This document shows positions 6,525 through 8,224 of a stretch of 8,224 bases of DNA, piece by piece. Under the pieces are notes generated by a model that was not told where the DNA came from, did no database searches, and saw only the letters and a program-made list of their open reading frames with translations. Within the stretch, counting starts at the first letter, position 1; each line of letters begins with the position of its first letter. The translations under genes and the position numbers were made by a program. The DNA comes from G020354785 sp965602045 (GTDB lineage Bacteria; Bacteroidota; Bacteroidia; Bacteroidales; UBA10428): assembly GCA_965602045.1 (NCBI GenBank), contig CBFCXR010000112.1, positions 1 through 8,224 on the forward strand. The letters run 5' to 3'.

Positions 6525-7260
6525 ACCCTGTGCTGGCTTTTGTATCATTTTCTCGTGTATTAACAAAATCTATCATTTTTCCTTGTATGTTAAATATCTG
6601 GATAACTTTATTTGCGTTAGTATAAAATGATAGAAATAGTTGATAATTTTTAATGCAATAATCAAAGTTATCCTCAAGATATTCTTGCCTAACTTGAGTC
6701 ACATTATATGATGGACTGATAGCTTGGGTGCATTTAAAATCATTAAAAATGTGAATTCTTATTAAATAATAATTAGTATCAGGTGGTACAATTTTTTGAA
6801 CACCTATGTAGCCTAAACCAGAACTTGACCAATTACATTCCACAAGACCACATTTCAAGGCTAACATTGATTTTCTATATAAAATACCATAAGGGATTTT
6901 AAATACTTCTTTGCTTATTTCTTGATTAATAGAAATATTCATTGGAATTGGTTCCAGACAATTATGGTTATCGTATGCTAATTTAATGTTTGAACCAATT
7001 AGACCAATGCGAATGGTTTTTGAATCATTATAATTGTAAAAAGTACCTGTAGGAGAACATTGTTCTCTCCATTTATAATTTACTATAAAGAGATCATTTA
7101 ATTTATCTTTATCTAAATCTATTTTCAGTATGTCATAGTTGTCACATATTATTCTTGAGGTATCTGAAAAGAAAATAAAATTAGTACTATCTGCAACTAA
7201 TTGGCAATATACAGCTTTTGTTATTATAGTTATAAAGATTGTAATTAAACTCCTTTTCAT
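6511..7260 (-). CDS. secreted protein with Ca-loop-like motif and truncated T9SS sorting domain
   Basis: The ATG at 7258-7260 gives 249 residues beginning with a signal peptide (MKRSLITIFITIITKAVYC, cleavage near residue 20). The frame is open 12 codons further upstream, but the signal peptide decides the start. Residues 48-56 (DLDKDKLND) resemble the calcium loops of FG-GAP/VCBS-type repeats. Several cysteines suggest an exported fold. The middle has no recognised domain. The end from about 219 (VIQIFNIQGKMIDFVN) matches the middle of a type A sorting domain, but the frame stops just after TGSIYN, where a full domain would continue with its last strands. The stop lies inside the 3' end of the convergent CBM96-like gene. 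The gene is therefore probably 3'-truncated, and its T9SS export may be lost. Function unknown. Confidence 0.7.
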   Translation of the reverse strand: MKRSLITIFITIITKAVYCQLVADSTNFIFFSDTSRIICDNYDILKIDLDKDKLNDLFIVNYKWREQCSPTGTFYNYNDSKTIRIGLIGSNIKLAYDNHNCLEPIPMNISINQEISKEVFKIPYGILYRKSMLALKCGLVECNWSSSGLGYIGVQKIVPPDTNYYLIRIHIFNDFKCTQAISPSYNVTQVRQEYLEDNFDYCIKNYQLFLSFYTNANKVIQIFNIQGKMIDFVNTRENDTKASTGSIYN

Positions 7261-7281
7261 ATTAATATATTTAATGGCACG

Positions 7282-7296
7282 CGTTACAAACAACAT
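7282..7296. repeat. short inverted repeat CAAACA-ACA-TGTTTG
   Basis: A 6-bp perfect inverted repeat with a 3-base spacer lies upstream of the secreted protein gene (start 7260). It is followed on the plus strand by GCTAACTAGC, itself a small inverted repeat. It could be a regulator site for that gene, but is short enough to be chance. Confidence 0.25.
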
Positions 7297-7376
7297 GTTT
7301 GCTAACTAGCATATAAGCCTAATAAAATTAGCGCTATCCAGTCATATATGAAAACAGAGCGTAGGTTTGTTGATTC

Positions 7377-7928
7377 TTATTCCAATCCTTTCAGGTAGTC
7401 TATTAATGAATTAAAAAGAGGATAAGTTGTACCTTTGTCAGTCCATCCATCGTATATCATATTTAAAAAAATTTCACTTACAAATATATCTTCCCCATTT
7501 ACGGGCTCATATAACTTCAGTTCCGCATATATTTTATTCCCATCTTTTCTTCTATCCATGTATAATACAGTTAAAGGATTGTTATTAATATATTCAATAT
7601 AGTGATCAAGTGATCCTAAATTTAACCGCCCTTTAACTTCATAGCCTTCAGCAATAAGATCTTTTTCCAGATCGTTAAAATCCATAACTTCTTTAAAATA
7701 TTTCATGTTTATTGCCATTCCTCTGATATACTCCGAATTATTAACCACAACTAAATTCCTTAAAGTATCAGGATCAACTTTAATACTTCTTGTTATTGTT
7801 GCTTCTCTGCTTTTTCTGGCAGGATAGTATCCGGTTTCATTATCAATGGTAGTTACCTTATTTATTGAATAGCATGAAACGACTAATAATAAAATAAATT
7901 TCAGGATAATCAATTTAGTTAATCTCAT
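7377..7928 (-). CDS. predicted lipoprotein of unknown function
   Basis: From the ATG at 7926-7928 the product has 183 residues; an in-frame TTG two codons upstream is less likely. It begins with MRLTKLIILKFILLLVVSC, a lipoprotein signal with lipobox VVSC, so Cys19 should be lipidated. The residues after it (YSINKVTT) lack the acidic stretch typical of Bacteroidota surface-export signals, so it is probably held on the periplasmic face of the outer membrane. The mature part is a mixed alpha/beta domain with EVKGRLNLGSLDHYIEYI and a late SEIFLNMIYDGWTDKGTTYP; no known family was recognised. It lies 116 bp upstream of the secreted protein gene on the same strand, which is wide for an operon but possible. 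No frameshift seen. Confidence 0.75.
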   Translation of the reverse strand: MRLTKLIILKFILLLVVSCYSINKVTTIDNETGYYPARKSREATITRSIKVDPDTLRNLVVVNNSEYIRGMAINMKYFKEVMDFNDLEKDLIAEGYEVKGRLNLGSLDHYIEYINNNPLTVLYMDRRKDGNKIYAELKLYEPVNGEDIFVSEIFLNMIYDGWTDKGTTYPLFNSLIDYLKGLE

Positions 7929-8080
7929 TTTCAAATAAAATTTCTATTTGTTGTTATTGCTTATAGACTATTCATTAACATGCTGATATTATCAATTGGT
8001 GAATGCGGCAATTTTATTAAAGACTAACCTCTAGTATTAAATTTACAAGTATTTTCACTAAAAGTCAAATGGTTTGGTTA

Positions 8081-8094
8081 CTTGTTGCTTGTTG
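8081..8094. repeat. tandem CTTGTTG x2
   Basis: CTTGTTG occurs twice head to tail (8081-8087, 8088-8094), followed by CTCGCT. It directly precedes the GGGGGCTGTCCC repeat cluster and may be part of the same element. Confidence 0.45.
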
Positions 8095-8104
8095 CTCGCT
8101 TTCC

Positions 8105-8200
8105 AAGGGGGCTGTCCCCTTTTTAAAGCCTTGACACAGGCGGGTTTTCCATGGGGGCTGTCCCCTTTTTGTCCCCTTTTTAAGGGGGCTGTCCCTATTT
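8105..8200. repeat. REP/BIME-like cluster of GGGGGCTGTCCC palindromes
   Basis: Three copies are present: 8105-8124, 8151-8170 and 8182-8200, with a half copy GTCCCCTTTTT at 8171-8181. Each full copy has arms AAGGGG and CCCCTT (copy 2 begins ATGGGG; copy 3 ends CCCTATTT) around a GCTGT loop, and the first two are followed by TTTTT. As RNA the first two copies would also make hairpin plus U-tract terminators. The G/C-rich motif in AT-rich DNA and its uneven spacing suggest a dispersed palindromic element. Similar GGGG-CTGT-CCCC motifs accompany REP-associated (Y1) transposases in various bacteria (recalled, not checked); no such gene is in the window. Confidence 0.65.
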
Positions 8201-8224
8201 AATTCTTTTTAAAATCTTTGCAAT

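Larger units (their letters stand above)
7929..8224. other. intergenic right edge with palindromic repeats
   Basis: No gene was found upstream of the lipoprotein gene within the window. No clean minus-strand TAnnTTTG box was found for that gene. The segment from 8081 is repeat-rich: a 7-bp tandem CTTGTTG (8081-8094) and then the G/C-rich palindromes listed separately. Confidence 0.5.

Overview
The window looks like an accessory stretch of a Bacteroidota chromosome. The signs are AT-rich DNA, a type IX secretion (T9SS) type A sorting domain, a DUF5916 outer-membrane-type protein, a membrane-embedded AraC-family regulator of the Bacteroidota kind, and a TAnnTTTG promoter box. The genus cannot be read from the sequence. 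No rRNA, tRNA, CRISPR array, intact transposase or replication origin was seen.

Left half (248-4252, minus strand). Transcription runs right to left through three genes: a seven-helix membrane AraC-type regulator (3137-4252), a small secreted NTF2-like/putative lumazine-binding protein 23 bp downstream (2646-3113), and a CBM9-like/DUF5916 outer-membrane protein (248-2452). A degenerate sequence (TTRATAMTGTGT, five variable bases, TTCAGG) occurs three times: just upstream of the regulator gene, about 130 bp further upstream, and in the gap before the DUF5916 gene. It is not seen inside the genes. This is the best candidate for an unreported system here: a membrane-bound AraC regulator with its own operator family controlling an envelope-protein locus.

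Middle (4253-4856). This 604-bp stretch has no convincing gene. It holds two of the operator-like copies, a strong 12-bp inverted repeat, a small GC-rich hairpin and a 29-codon open fragment that may be gene debris.

Right half (4857-7928). A TPR protein gene without an ATG start (4857-5432, minus) and a secreted protein gene whose sorting domain seems cut short (6511-7260, minus) flank a plus-strand gene (5556-6524). That gene encodes a DNRLRE/CBM96-like protein with a complete T9SS type A domain and has its own good promoter. It is visibly richer in GC than its neighbours, and both neighbours are defective on the side facing it, which suggests insertion or recombination. A lipoprotein gene of unknown function follows (7377-7928, minus).

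Right edge (7929-8224). No gene. It carries three GGGGGCTGTCCC palindromes plus a half copy, resembling REP/BIME elements or strong hairpin terminators.
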